NCBI GenBank assembly: GCA_029265715.1
Contig: JAJUGZ010000009.1
Coordinates: 1 to 64,000, forward strand
Source of the DNA: Bacteroidota bacterium
GTDB lineage: Bacteria; Bacteroidota; Bacteroidia; Bacteroidales; Prolixibacteraceae
Reading direction: 5' to 3'
DNA: 64,000 nt
Below are positions 16,221 through 24,670 of the stretch, piece after piece. Positions within the stretch are counted from its first letter, which is position 1, and every line of letters begins with the position of its first letter. The translations under genes and the position numbers were made by a program. The notes under the pieces were generated by a model, which saw nothing but the letters and a program-made list of their open reading frames with translations, made no database searches and was not told the DNA's origin.

Positions 16221-17306
16221 ATGAAACTTAGATATAAAAGAATTACTGTCAAAGTTGGCAGTAATGTTCTTACAAAGCCCGACGGAATGTTGAACGAAGA
16301 AAACATTTCGCAGTTGGTCGACCAGATTGCATACTTGCACAAGCATGGCGTCGAAGTTGTATTGGTGTCGTCGGGCGCAGTTGCGGCCGGAAGGGGAGAA
16401 GTGGAACCCCGGCGCAAGCTCGATACCGTCTCGGCCCGTCAGTTGTGGTCGGCTGTTGGGCAGGTGAAACTGATAAACCGCTATGCCGAATATTTCAGGA
16501 AGTATAACATGTCGTGCGCACAGGTTTTAACAACCAAAGAGAATTTTAGCGATCGTGTGCATTACCTGAACATGAAGAATTGCATTGCCACGCTGATCGA
16601 AAATAAAGTAGTTCCGATCATCAACGAAAACGACACCATTTCGGTTACCGAGCTGATGTTTACCGATAATGACGAATTATCCGGATTGATTGCTTCGATG
16701 GAAGGCTCGGAGGCGCTGATCATTCTGAGCAACATCAATGGAATATACGATAAGGCGCCCGACCAGCCCGGGGCAAAAGTCATTCGTCAGATTACAACCA
16801 AATCGAAGGCCCTTTCAGAAGAAATCTCGACGACCAAATCGAATTTTGGACGTGGTGGCATGCTGACCAAGTACCACATTGCCCGGAAGGTGGCAAAAGG
16901 CGGAATTACGGTGCACATTGCAAATGGGATGAAACCCCACATGTTGCTTGACATTATGGACACAGGAAAAGACGTGGAACATACGATGTTTGTTCCCGAA
17001 GACAAACGCTCGTCTGACTATAAAAAGTGGATGTCGTATTCCGAAAGTTTTGCCAAAGGTGAAGTAGTCGTAAATGCCGGGGCCCGCGATGCCTTACTTT
17101 CGAATAAAGCAACCAGTTTGTTACCAGTCGGGATTCTGGCAATTGTTGGTGTTTTCGAAAAAGGCGATATTGTTAAAATTGTTGCCGAAGACGGAACTCT
17201 GTTAGGTGTAGGCAAATCAGAATATAATTCGGAAAAAGCATTAAGGTTTTTAGGGAATAAAAACAAAAAACCACTTGTTCATTACGATTATTTATATTTG
17301 TATTGA
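16221..17306 (+). CDS. proB: Glutamate 5-kinase with PUA domain
   Basis: ATP-dependent phosphorylation of glutamate, the first and feedback-regulated step of proline synthesis. The amino acid kinase domain opens with TVKVGSNVLTKPDGML and contains VLVSSGAVAAGRGEV, PIINENDTISV and the GRGGMLTKYHIARKVAKGG region. The C-terminal PUA domain spans about residues 275-350 (from KGEVVVNAGARDALL). Length 361 residues is typical of the PUA-containing form. Starts 23 nt after proC. proA follows 287 nt later behind a separate promoter-like sequence. Confidence 0.94.
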   Translation: MKLRYKRITVKVGSNVLTKPDGMLNEENISQLVDQIAYLHKHGVEVVLVSSGAVAAGRGEVEPRRKLDTVSARQLWSAVGQVKLINRYAEYFRKYNMSCAQVLTTKENFSDRVHYLNMKNCIATLIENKVVPIINENDTISVTELMFTDNDELSGLIASMEGSEALIILSNINGIYDKAPDQPGAKVIRQITTKSKALSEEISTTKSNFGRGGMLTKYHIARKVAKGGITVHIANGMKPHMLLDIMDTGKDVEHTMFVPEDKRSSDYKKWMSYSESFAKGEVVVNAGARDALLSNKATSLLPVGILAIVGVFEKGDIVKIVAEDGTLLGVGKSEYNSEKALRFLGNKNKKPLVHYDYLYLY

Positions 17307-17346
17307 AAAAAATTACAAAATGTAACATGTTTGTGATTTTACCTGA

Positions 17347-17375
17347 TTGAAATATCATTGAATCGTATATCTTTG
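17347..17375 (+). promoter_or_regulatory. Promoter between proB and proA
   Basis: TTG (17347-17349) and TATCTTTG (17368-17375) with an 18-nt spacer are a close match to Bacteroidota -33/-7 elements. The predicted start leaves a 5' leader of about 210 nt before proA. A 15-codon ORF starting at 17388 (MTRIWGPVQKRTITF) lies in the leader; I have no evidence that it is translated. Confidence 0.55.
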
Positions 17376-17546
17376 TGGTGCGCAAAATGACCCGGATTTG
17401 GGGACCTGTGCAAAAGAGAACAATAACGTTTTAAGTATTAAAAATAAATGCTAACTCAGAGTTTGTAGTACTGATACATACCCTTTTCATAGACCCCTTT
17501 TTTTGACGCCTACTGATGGCATACTAAACAGATTTCTGAGTTATTC

Positions 17547-17578
17547 CCCCTTCCTCCCCCTTTTGGAAGGGGGCTTTT
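17547..17578. repeat. C/T-rich hairpin just upstream of proA
   Basis: CCCCCTTCC and GGAAGGGGG flank about ten bases (TCCCCCTTTT), forming a strong 9-bp hairpin that ends some 20 nt before the proA ATG. Similar pyrimidine-rich palindromes recur between genes in many Bacteroidota genomes, to my knowledge, so it may be a mobile small repeat; it could also influence proA translation. Confidence 0.5.
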
Positions 17579-17593
17579 AATTTGAAGAATGTG

Positions 17594-18841
17594 ATGAAAA
17601 CAAAAGAACAGCTCGGACTTGTATTAAAAGCCAGCCGCCGGTTAAATCTGATCCCGGTGGAAAAAATCAATGAAGTATTGTTCGAAGTAGCCCAGGCAGC
17701 TATTGACAATACCGACTTTATCCTTCGTGAAAATGCCCTTGACCTGTTCCGGATGAACCCCGAAGACCCCAAATATGACCGGTTGAAACTGACGGCAGCC
17801 CGGATTGCCGATATCGCTTCCGACATCCGGAATGTGGCATCCTTACCTTCCCCGTTAGGACGGGTACTTTCTGAAACGACCCGCCCCAACGGAATGCACA
17901 TTCAGCGGGTTTCTGTGCCTTTTGGAGTGATCGGGATTATTTACGAAGCCCGTCCAAATGTCACGTTCGATGTGTTTTCTCTGTGTTTCAAGTCTGGAAA
18001 TGCCTGTGTGCTGAAGGGGGGGAGCGACGCGCACTGCTCTAACACAGCCATCGTTAACGTAATTACGGAAGTTCTCGAAAAACATGGGATTGATAAGAAT
18101 GTGTTAGCCTTATTACCAGCCGACCGTGAAGCAACTGCCGAATTGTTAACCGCCCATGGCTATGTCGATTTGATTATTCCGCGCGGATCACAAAGTCTGA
18201 TCAATTTTGTGCGCGAAAACGCTACGATACCGGTCATCGAAACCGGAGCCGGAATTTGCCATACTTATATCGATGGAACAGGCGATAAAACCAAAGGCCG
18301 AGACATTGTGTTCAATGCAAAGACCCGCCGTCCCAGTGTGTGCAATTCGCTCGATTGTTTGATCATTGACGAGTCGCGCCTGACAGACTTACCCTATATT
18401 TGCAGCACCCTGCCTTCGTGCAATGTGGTCATTTATGCCGATCCGAAAGCATACGAGGCCCTTTCCGGAGAATATCCGGCAAATTTGCTGGAGCATGCAA
18501 CCGACGAGTCGTTTGGAACCGAGTTCCTCTCGTACAAAATGGCCATAAAAACCGTTTCCGGAATTGATGAAGCGCTGGAACATATCGCTCAGTATAGTTC
18601 AAAGCATTCCGAGTCTATTGTTTCTGAAGATGAAAACCATCTGGCTACATTCCGCAAGATGGTTGACGCCGCTGCCGTTTATTGCAATGTGTCGACGGCT
18701 TTTACCGATGGGGCCCAGTTTGGACTGGGGGCCGAAATTGGCATTTCGACCCAAAAACTCCATGCCCGCGGTCCCATGGCCCTGGAGGAACTTACCAGCT
18801 ACAAATGGATTGTGACCGGGAATGGTCAAATTCGCTCCTGA
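17594..18841 (+). CDS. proA: Glutamate-5-semialdehyde dehydrogenase
   Basis: NADPH-dependent reduction of glutamyl 5-phosphate to the semialdehyde, second step of proline synthesis. Aldehyde dehydrogenase superfamily features of Pro[36 protein letters not shown], and the catalytic cysteine in [15 protein letters not shown]. The C-terminal [20 protein letters not shown] is also diagnostic. Length is 415 residues from the ATG at 17594; a TTG four codons upstream opens the same frame but is less likely. Separated from proB by a promoter and a hairpin, so it may be expressed independently, possibly together with argF' 122 nt downstream. Confidence 0.94.
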   Translation: MKTKEQLGLVLKASRRLNLIPVEKINEVLFEVAQAAIDNTDFILRENALDLFRMNPEDPKYDRLKLTAARIADIASDIRNVASLPSPLGRVLSETTRPNGMHIQRVSVPFGVIGIIYEARPNVTFDVFSLCFKSGNACVLKGGSDAHCSNTAIVNVITEVLEKHGIDKNVLALLPADREATAELLTAHGYVDLIIPRGSQSLINFVRENATIPVIETGAGICHTYIDGTGDKTKGRDIVFNAKTRRPSVCNSLDCLIIDESRLTDLPYICSTLPSCNVVIYADPKAYEALSGEYPANLLEHATDESFGTEFLSYKMAIKTVSGIDEALEHIAQYSSKHSESIVSEDENHLATFRKMVDAAAVYCNVSTAFTDGAQFGLGAEIGISTQKLHARGPMALEELTSYKWIVTGNGQIRS

Positions 18842-18963
18842 TAAGATCTACAGACCGCACATTGTTTGATAAATTTCAGGGGAAGGTGTGCCTGTGTTCA
18901 ATCAGATTGTTGTATTTTTCGGAAAAATAAAACCAAGGGCTTAACCTGCAAAATTGCTTAGAA

Positions 18964-19914
18964 ATGAGACACTTCACATCTGTAAATGATCTTCAGGATT
19001 TGGACGGAGCATTGAAGCTCGCTTTTGAACTGAAGAAAGATCCATATAAGTACCAGAATCTGGGTAAAAACAAAACTTTGTTACTGGTTTTCTTTAATTC
19101 GAGTCTGCGTACCCGGTTGAGTACCCAAAAGGCCGGATTGAACCTGGGCATGAATGTGATTGTATTTGATATCAACGAAGGAGGCTGGAAACTGGAAACC
19201 GAACTGGGAGTGATTATGGACGGCGACAAACCGGAACATATCCGAGAAGCAGTTCCGGTTATTGGTCAGTATTGCGACATCATCGGCGTTCGCTCGTTTG
19301 CCCGTTTCGAGAACAAGGAAGACGACTATCAGGAAAAAATTCTGAACCAGTTTATCGACTATTCCGGCGTACCGGTGGTGAGCCTCGAGGCTGCTACGCG
19401 TCATCCGTTGCAGTCGTTTGCCGACCACATGACCATCGAAGAATATAAAACTAAGCCGCGCCCGAAAGTTGTTCTTTCGTGGGCCCCGCATCCACGGGCT
19501 TTGCCCCAGGCTGTGCCGAACTCGTTTGTTGAATGGATGCGCGCTGCCGATTATGAACTGGTGGTTACTCATCCGGAGGGATATGAACTGGCGCCTGAAT
19601 TTATGGGCGATCTGAAACCGGAATACGACCAGATGAAAGCGTTTGAAGGCGCCGATTTTATATATGCCAAAAACTGGGCTGCAGTAGGCGATTATGGCAA
19701 AATCTTGTCGAAAGATCGTTCGTGGACTGTGTCAGAACGCCAGATGGCCGTTACAAACAATGCCAAATTTATGCACTGTTTGCCGGTTCGTCGTAATATG
19801 ATCGTTGCCGACGAGGTAATCGATGGGCCGAATTCAATTGTTATTCCTGAAGCCGGGAACCGTTTATATTCGGCACAGGCTGTTTTGAAAATGATCCTTG
19901 ATGAACTTAAATAA
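18964..19914 (+). CDS. argF': N-succinylornithine carbamoyltransferase (ArgF')
   Basis: Carbamoylates an N-acylated ornithine to the N-acyl-citrulline. The carbamoyl phosphate loop reads FFNSSLRTRLSTQKAGLNLG rather than the STRTR form of ordinary ornithine carbamoyltransferases, as in the acetyl/succinylornithine subgroup. Residue 90 in VIMDGDKPEHIREA is proline; in the studied family, Pro at this position marks the Bacteroides fragilis succinylornithine enzyme, whereas Glu marks the Xanthomonas acetylornithine enzyme. Other matches to the B. fragilis protein as I remember it include HPLQSFADHMTIEEYK and FMHCLPVRRNM. Length 316 residues is normal. argB follows after 11 nt. Confidence 0.93.
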   Translation: MRHFTSVNDLQDLDGALKLAFELKKDPYKYQNLGKNKTLLLVFFNSSLRTRLSTQKAGLNLGMNVIVFDINEGGWKLETELGVIMDGDKPEHIREAVPVIGQYCDIIGVRSFARFENKEDDYQEKILNQFIDYSGVPVVSLEAATRHPLQSFADHMTIEEYKTKPRPKVVLSWAPHPRALPQAVPNSFVEWMRAADYELVVTHPEGYELAPEFMGDLKPEYDQMKAFEGADFIYAKNWAAVGDYGKILSKDRSWTVSERQMAVTNNAKFMHCLPVRRNMIVADEVIDGPNSIVIPEAGNRLYSAQAVLKMILDELK

Positions 19915-19925
19915 GGCAATCGTGC

Positions 19926-20711
19926 ATGGAAAGATTGACAATCGTAAAAGTAGGTGGTAAAGTAGTTGAAGAAAAAGAGTCGCTGGAGCAATTGTTGAAA
20001 AGCTTCTCGAGCATTCGCGGTAAGAAAATTCTGGTACATGGAGGTGGTCGTGCAGCTACAGCCCTGGCAACCCGTTTGGGCGTCGAGACCAAGATGGTGG
20101 AAGGACGGCGGATAACTGATGCTGAAACATTGGAAATTGCGGTCATGGTTTATGCCGGATTGGTTAACAAGTCGATTGTTGCCGGTTTGCAAGCCAAAGG
20201 CTGCAATGCAATCGGACTGACCGGCGCCGATTTGAGCGTGATCCATTCGGTAAAGCGTCCGGTGAAAGATATCGATTATGGCTTTGTCGGCGATGTGATG
20301 GGAGTAAACACTTCGGAACTCCGGTTGTTGCTCAACGAGGAAGTGGTGCCAGTCATGGCCCCGATTACGCACGACATGAAAGGACAGTTGCTGAACACGA
20401 ACGCCGATACGATTGCTGCCGAGCTGGCGATTGCTTTTTCTGATATTTACACCGTAAACTTGTTTTATTGTTTCGAGAAAAAAGGTGTTCTGCTCGATCC
20501 CAACGATGAAAACTCGGTAATTCCGGAGTTAACTTACAAACGGTTTAAAGCATTGCAGACCGAAGGAATTATTAATGAGGGAATGATCCCGAAACTCGAT
20601 AATTCATTCAATGCCATGAGAAACGGGGTGAACCAGATTTTAATTACCAATCCGGAGCAAATTGCCAATGCCCGCGGTACCCGCCTGAGCCTGAAGGATG
20701 ATGATGAATAA
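19926..20711 (+). CDS. argB: N-acylglutamate kinase
   Basis: Phosphorylates N-acetyl- or, given the neighbouring ArgF', probably N-succinylglutamate, the second step of arginine synthesis. Amino acid kinase fold: IVKVGGKVVEE at residues 6-16, the substrate loop LVHGGGRAATALATRLG (about 37-53), NTNADTIAAELAIA binding the nucleotide, and the C-terminal EGIINEGMIPKL. Length of 261 residues is typical. It lies 11 nt after argF' and ends the arginine cluster at a strong terminator. The usual NAGK loop residues binding the acetyl group would be the place to test acyl specificity. Confidence 0.92.
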   Translation: MERLTIVKVGGKVVEEKESLEQLLKSFSSIRGKKILVHGGGRAATALATRLGVETKMVEGRRITDAETLEIAVMVYAGLVNKSIVAGLQAKGCNAIGLTGADLSVIHSVKRPVKDIDYGFVGDVMGVNTSELRLLLNEEVVPVMAPITHDMKGQLLNTNADTIAAELAIAFSDIYTVNLFYCFEKKGVLLDPNDENSVIPELTYKRFKALQTEGIINEGMIPKLDNSFNAMRNGVNQILITNPEQIANARGTRLSLKDDDE

Positions 20712-20730
20712 CGAGCTGTATGCTATCATG

Positions 20731-20770
20731 AAAAAGGGTTTGCCGTTTTAGTCGACAAACCCTTTTTTTT
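20731..20770. terminator. Bidirectional terminator between argB and the LptA-like gene
   Basis: AAAAAGGGTTTG (20731-20742) pairs with CAAACCCTTTTT (20756-20767); on the plus strand a run of nine T follows, on the minus strand five T follow. It lies between two convergent genes and should serve both. Confidence 0.85.
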
Positions 20771-20790
20771 TGCGGTTAAGAATTTCGTAT

Positions 20791-22338
20791 TTAGTGCCGG
20801 AAAATGTCATCTTTGTTTTTGGGTCTTATATCATATTGCCAATTGAAGCCTTGCAATGTTTTCTCGGTTTCGTCGATCTGTTCGAGCGGACTAAGTTGCC
20901 CGTCGGTGGAATCGATAAACGAAATTTTCTGAACTTTCCCTTCTTTCAGGAATATCCGGATATAGCTGCTTTCAGCCTTGTTAAGGCCAATAACGCCGTC
21001 TTTGTCGCGGGCGTAATAAACCGATTCGCCGTTGCCGTCAACATCAACCTTATACAGTTCGTTATTGCGGATATAGCCGGTCATGTTCTTTCCTTTTATT
21101 TGGTTGTATCCAAGGCTGTCTTCTTCCATGGCAATAATGAACGCGTTGTTTTTCATGTGGATGATTCCCGACTTTTCTTTCTTCGAAATCATCTCGATAT
21201 AATCTCCGGATATCTGGTTGTTTTCCGACCAGATGACCGGCTGGTTAAACATCTGGAGCGTTGAATCTTTCGAAAAATACGCCAGCGAGTCACATTTCCC
21301 CTGTATATCGGCCCGGAAGAACCGGACGTTATAATAAGCCCTGACTAACTTGGCATCTTTAAGCGTTGTGTCCGGGACCATTTTTAGGGTATCGGAGTGC
21401 AGGTACAGAGAATCTTTATCGGAGTAGGTAATGAATACAGCCGAATCGACGGCTAAAGCGATTTCTGTTTTTTCGTTGTACTCAACCCGGTTTCCCCTCA
21501 CAATCGATTTGTTTTTCAGGTCTTCCAGGTGGGCATGCCCCAATGCAAGCCCGTTCCCGCTTATTTTGTCATAGAAGATCGAGTCGGCCTTCATCCATTG
21601 GTTTTTGTTTGAAATTCGAGGTCTTTTAATCAGCCGGGCATATTCTTTTTGCGTGTCGTACATGCCAGCTTCGGCGTAGAGTGTGTCTTTTTCGTTCAGG
21701 ATACGCGAAGGACCGGCCAGAAAAGCTTGTCGTGTCCGGGTATTATAAATCAGGGTGTCTGATAAGATTGTATAATCTTTGGTGGTTACTTTAACCGAAT
21801 CTTTAAAATACGCTTTTTCTGTATTGACGAAATACTGGCCGATTTGCGATACCAGCACATTGGCCGTGTCTTTTATCGTTCCATGATATTTGTAGTATCC
21901 AACGTTGATGTTCATGTCGTAGTCGAGCGAGTCGGTTGTCAGAATTACATCGCGGTTTATCATCCGGACGTTTCGGCGGGCTTTCGATTGTTTGGTATCG
22001 CCGTTGTAGGCTACAAAGTCGGCATACAAATGCAGCGTGTCGCCTTTTAAAATGTGTACATGTCCAAAACCGTCGACTGCGTTTTTGTCGGTATAGGAAT
22101 ATGCGCTGTCGCACCACATTTGTATGTCGTTGTGTGTGATGTATACATCGCCAATTAACCGTTGGGCATTTTGAATGATTTTGTTGCTGTAAACCAGGTC
22201 GTTGGCCCGTTCGATATTGATTTGTTTCCGTTTGGGTTGGCCCCAGACAACAGACCAGAGACTGATCAGGATAAACGAAAAAAGCCAAATCTTGGGCGAT
22301 TGGCTTCTTCGGTTACAGTTCACGAAGATCTTGCTCAT
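20791..22338 (-). CDS. OstA/LptA-like periplasmic protein
   Basis: Probable lipopolysaccharide-transport component. After a hydrophobic signal segment (about residues 17-33, WLFSFILISLWSVVWG) the protein consists of repeated short beta strands typical of OstA/LptA domains, such as DVYITHNDIQMWCDSAYSY, VDGFGHVHILKGDTLHLYAD and NVRMINRDVILTTDSLDYD, spread over nearly 500 residues. This is much longer than E. coli LptA (about 185 residues), as is usual for the OstA-like proteins of Bacteroidota. It is the last gene of the envelope operon, starting 2 nt after the MoxR gene, and ends at a bidirectional terminator. Direct LPS binding is inferred from the family only. Confidence 0.8.
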   Translation of the reverse strand: MSKIFVNCNRRSQSPKIWLFSFILISLWSVVWGQPKRKQINIERANDLVYSNKIIQNAQRLIGDVYITHNDIQMWCDSAYSYTDKNAVDGFGHVHILKGDTLHLYADFVAYNGDTKQSKARRNVRMINRDVILTTDSLDYDMNINVGYYKYHGTIKDTANVLVSQIGQYFVNTEKAYFKDSVKVTTKDYTILSDTLIYNTRTRQAFLAGPSRILNEKDTLYAEAGMYDTQKEYARLIKRPRISNKNQWMKADSIFYDKISGNGLALGHAHLEDLKNKSIVRGNRVEYNEKTEIALAVDSAVFITYSDKDSLYLHSDTLKMVPDTTLKDAKLVRAYYNVRFFRADIQGKCDSLAYFSKDSTLQMFNQPVIWSENNQISGDYIEMISKKEKSGIIHMKNNAFIIAMEEDSLGYNQIKGKNMTGYIRNNELYKVDVDGNGESVYYARDKDGVIGLNKAESSYIRIFLKEGKVQKISFIDSTDGQLSPLEQIDETEKTLQGFNWQYDIRPKNKDDIFRH

Positions 22339-22340
22339 AG

Positions 22341-23306
22341 CTACTTCATTAGTTCCGATATAATTTGCTCTACCGAAATGTTTTCGGCTTCGGCTTTATA
22401 GTTTTTTATAATACGGTGGCGCAAAATACTGACGGCTACCTTCCGGACATCTTCAATATCCGGAGAGTATTTTCCCTGAAGGGCAGCATGTGTTTTGGCG
22501 CCCAGTACCAGATATTGCGAGGCTCGCGGACCAGCTCCCCATTTCAGGTATTTATTGGTAATCGGGTCGGCGTGTTCGGTATTGGGACGTGTTTTGGCTG
22601 CCAGTTTTACAGCGTATCGCATCACATTGTCGTTGATGGGCACTCGAAGTATCAGGTTCTGGAAATAACGGATTTCTTCGCCTGAGATGACTTCGTTTAA
22701 TTGGCTCGTGTAACTCGATGTGGTATTTTGCACAATGGTCAGTTCGTCTTCAAACTTGGGATAATCGAGCCAGATCGAGAACATGAAGCGGTCGAGCTGG
22801 GCCTCCGGGAGAGGATAGGTTCCTTCTTGTTCAATCGGGTTTTGTGTGGCCAAAACAAAGAATGGCTTGTCTAACTCGAACCGCTGTCCGGCAGCTGTCA
22901 CGGCGCGTTCTTGCATGGCTTCGAGTAGGGCTGCCTGTGTTTTGGGCGGTGTACGGTTGATCTCGTCGGCCAGGATGATGTTGGCAAAGATAGGCCCTTG
23001 TACAAACTTAAATTGGCGGTCTTTATCCAGTATTTCGGTCCCGATGATGTCTGACGGCATCAGGTCGGGGGTAAATTGGATTCGTTTGTATTTGAGGCCT
23101 AATACTTCGGCGATGGTGTTTACCAGCAGTGTCTTGGCTAGGCCGGGAACGCCAATCAGGAGACAGTGCCCGCGGCTAAACAGCGACACCAGCACCTGGT
23201 CGATGATTTCATCTTGTCCGTAAATGCGCTTTTTAATTTCGTTTCGCAGGTGATCGAATTTAGCTTTCAGTCCATTGACCGCTTCAACTTCGTTTTTAAA
23301 ATTCAT
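22341..23306 (-). CDS. MoxR-family AAA+ ATPase
   Basis: AAA+ ATPase of the MoxR type, thought to act in assembly or activation of other proteins. Walker A is GVPGLAKT at residues 52-59; the Walker B region IILADEINRTPPKTQAALLEAMQE, the sensor-1 ATQNPIEQEGTYPLPEAQLDRF and the C-terminal lid (WGAGPRASQYL) are all intact. The 321-residue length is normal. MoxR genes are usually followed by a DUF58 and von Willebrand factor genes; here it is instead inserted in tight linkage (2 nt and 11 nt gaps) between OstA/LptA-like and SurA-like genes, suggesting a role in outer-membrane biogenesis. Confidence 0.92.
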   Translation of the reverse strand: MNFKNEVEAVNGLKAKFDHLRNEIKKRIYGQDEIIDQVLVSLFSRGHCLLIGVPGLAKTLLVNTIAEVLGLKYKRIQFTPDLMPSDIIGTEILDKDRQFKFVQGPIFANIILADEINRTPPKTQAALLEAMQERAVTAAGQRFELDKPFFVLATQNPIEQEGTYPLPEAQLDRFMFSIWLDYPKFEDELTIVQNTTSSYTSQLNEVISGEEIRYFQNLILRVPINDNVMRYAVKLAAKTRPNTEHADPITNKYLKWGAGPRASQYLVLGAKTHAALQGKYSPDIEDVRKVAVSILRHRIIKNYKAEAENISVEQIISELMK

Positions 23307-23317
23307 TCTGAATGCGT

Positions 23318-24667
23318 TTATTTAATCCAACCTTTGTATTTGAAGTTACAATTCAAATAGGTATCGTCGATGTGGACGTACGTAATCCGTTGCTTTTCCC
23401 GGATCCAGTTCTGGAATTTTTCTTCTTTCTTTTCGGCCAGGTACTGATCGGCCAGCTCGATGTAATCATCGCGCAGGTTTGCCCGGTGGGCCGGAGTCCG
23501 GTTTTTCAAACGTATGATTTTATAAACCAAACGCTGTTTGTCGTCGATGGTTTGAAAGGGGGCCGATATTTCGTTTATTTTCAGTTTGTCGATGACTTTA
23601 CTGACATCCGGATCGAGTTCTTCCATACGCCATTTTGACGACATGGTGTTGGGGTTGATGACCAGTCCGCCGTTGTTGCGTGAATTGATATCGTACGAGT
23701 AGCGCATGGCTGCATCTTCAAAACTGAAAGTTCCTTTCCGGATATAATTGGCAATACTGTCAATTTGGTTTTTTGCTTTTTCCTTGTCCTTGTCTGACAC
23801 TTTCGGTATCATGATGATATGACGGGTTTTAATCTGATCGCCACGGCGGTCCATGACCTGAAGGATGTGATACCCGAAATCACTTTTTACCACGTTCGAA
23901 ATTTTGTCGCCTTTCAGGTTAAAAGCTGCTGCTGCATAAGCCGGATCGAGCTGGGCGCGCCCCATGTAGTCGAGTTCTCCACCCCGGATGGCGGTTCCGT
24001 CTTCCGAATAAACAACTGCCAGAGCCGAGAAACTTTCGCCATCTTCAATGCGTTTTTTCAGTTCACGCAGGGTCGATTTGATCCGGTTTTCTTCTTCCGG
24101 ACTGATTGGAGGCATTACGGTGATTTGTTCGTATTCAACTTGCTGGTCGATCATCGGGAGCTTATCTTCGCTCATGTTCCGGAAATGGTAACGAACTTCG
24201 GATGGTGTCACCGCAACATTTTTGATAATTTTCTCCTGCATTTGCTGTGTCTTGTTCTGGTTCCGGATAACATCTTCCATGTCGGCTTTCAGTTGTACGA
24301 TTGGCTTTTTGAAATACTCTTCAACGGCTTTTTCTGAGCCAAGGTGTGCAACGAAATACTGAATTCGCTGATCGAGGCTCTGGTTAACCTGGTTGTCGCT
24401 CACTTCGATGGTTGTATCCAGTTCGGCTTCGGCTAAAAGGAGTTTTTCAACCAGCAAATCTTCCAGAATCTCACATTTCATGTCGCCGTCGCTTGTTATT
24501 CCCTGGGCCTGTTGTTCAATATACCGGGATTCAATGTCCGATTTCAGGATGGTATTTCCGCCAACAACTGCAATAATCTGGTCAATTACTTTATCCTGGC
24601 CTTTCGAAACGGTGGCTGCCAGACAAATAGCTGCACTGAGCGCCAAACCTGTTAATCTTTTGATCAT
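23318..24667 (-). CDS. surA: SurA-like periplasmic peptidylprolyl isomerase
   Basis: Periplasmic chaperone and prolyl isomerase assisting outer-membrane proteins. A signal peptide (MIKRLTGLALSAAICLAATVSKG) is followed by a SurA N-terminal helical domain (about 25-170) and two parvulin-like domains, the first near 175-275 with GGELDYMGR and FGYHILQV, the second near 285-390, which is more degenerate (NNGGLVINPNTM). The C-terminal helix around 400-430 completes the SurA core. Length 449 residues is close to SurA. It is flanked by a SurA-like lipoprotein (3 nt upstream) and the MoxR ATPase, part of a dedicated envelope operon. Confidence 0.9.
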   Translation of the reverse strand: MIKRLTGLALSAAICLAATVSKGQDKVIDQIIAVVGGNTILKSDIESRYIEQQAQGITSDGDMKCEILEDLLVEKLLLAEAELDTTIEVSDNQVNQSLDQRIQYFVAHLGSEKAVEEYFKKPIVQLKADMEDVIRNQNKTQQMQEKIIKNVAVTPSEVRYHFRNMSEDKLPMIDQQVEYEQITVMPPISPEEENRIKSTLRELKKRIEDGESFSALAVVYSEDGTAIRGGELDYMGRAQLDPAYAAAAFNLKGDKISNVVKSDFGYHILQVMDRRGDQIKTRHIIMIPKVSDKDKEKAKNQIDSIANYIRKGTFSFEDAAMRYSYDINSRNNGGLVINPNTMSSKWRMEELDPDVSKVIDKLKINEISAPFQTIDDKQRLVYKIIRLKNRTPAHRANLRDDYIELADQYLAEKKEEKFQNWIREKQRITYVHIDDTYLNCNFKYKGWIK

Positions 24668-24670
24668 AAA

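Noticed and set aside
17388-17435. 15-codon ORF in the proA leader as a leader peptide
   Set aside because: No enrichment of Pro or Glu codons and no terminator immediately follows, so attenuation is unsupported.
19692-20372. 226-codon open frame on the minus strand across argF'/argB
   Set aside because: Spans the junction of two conserved genes on the other strand and has no family similarity.
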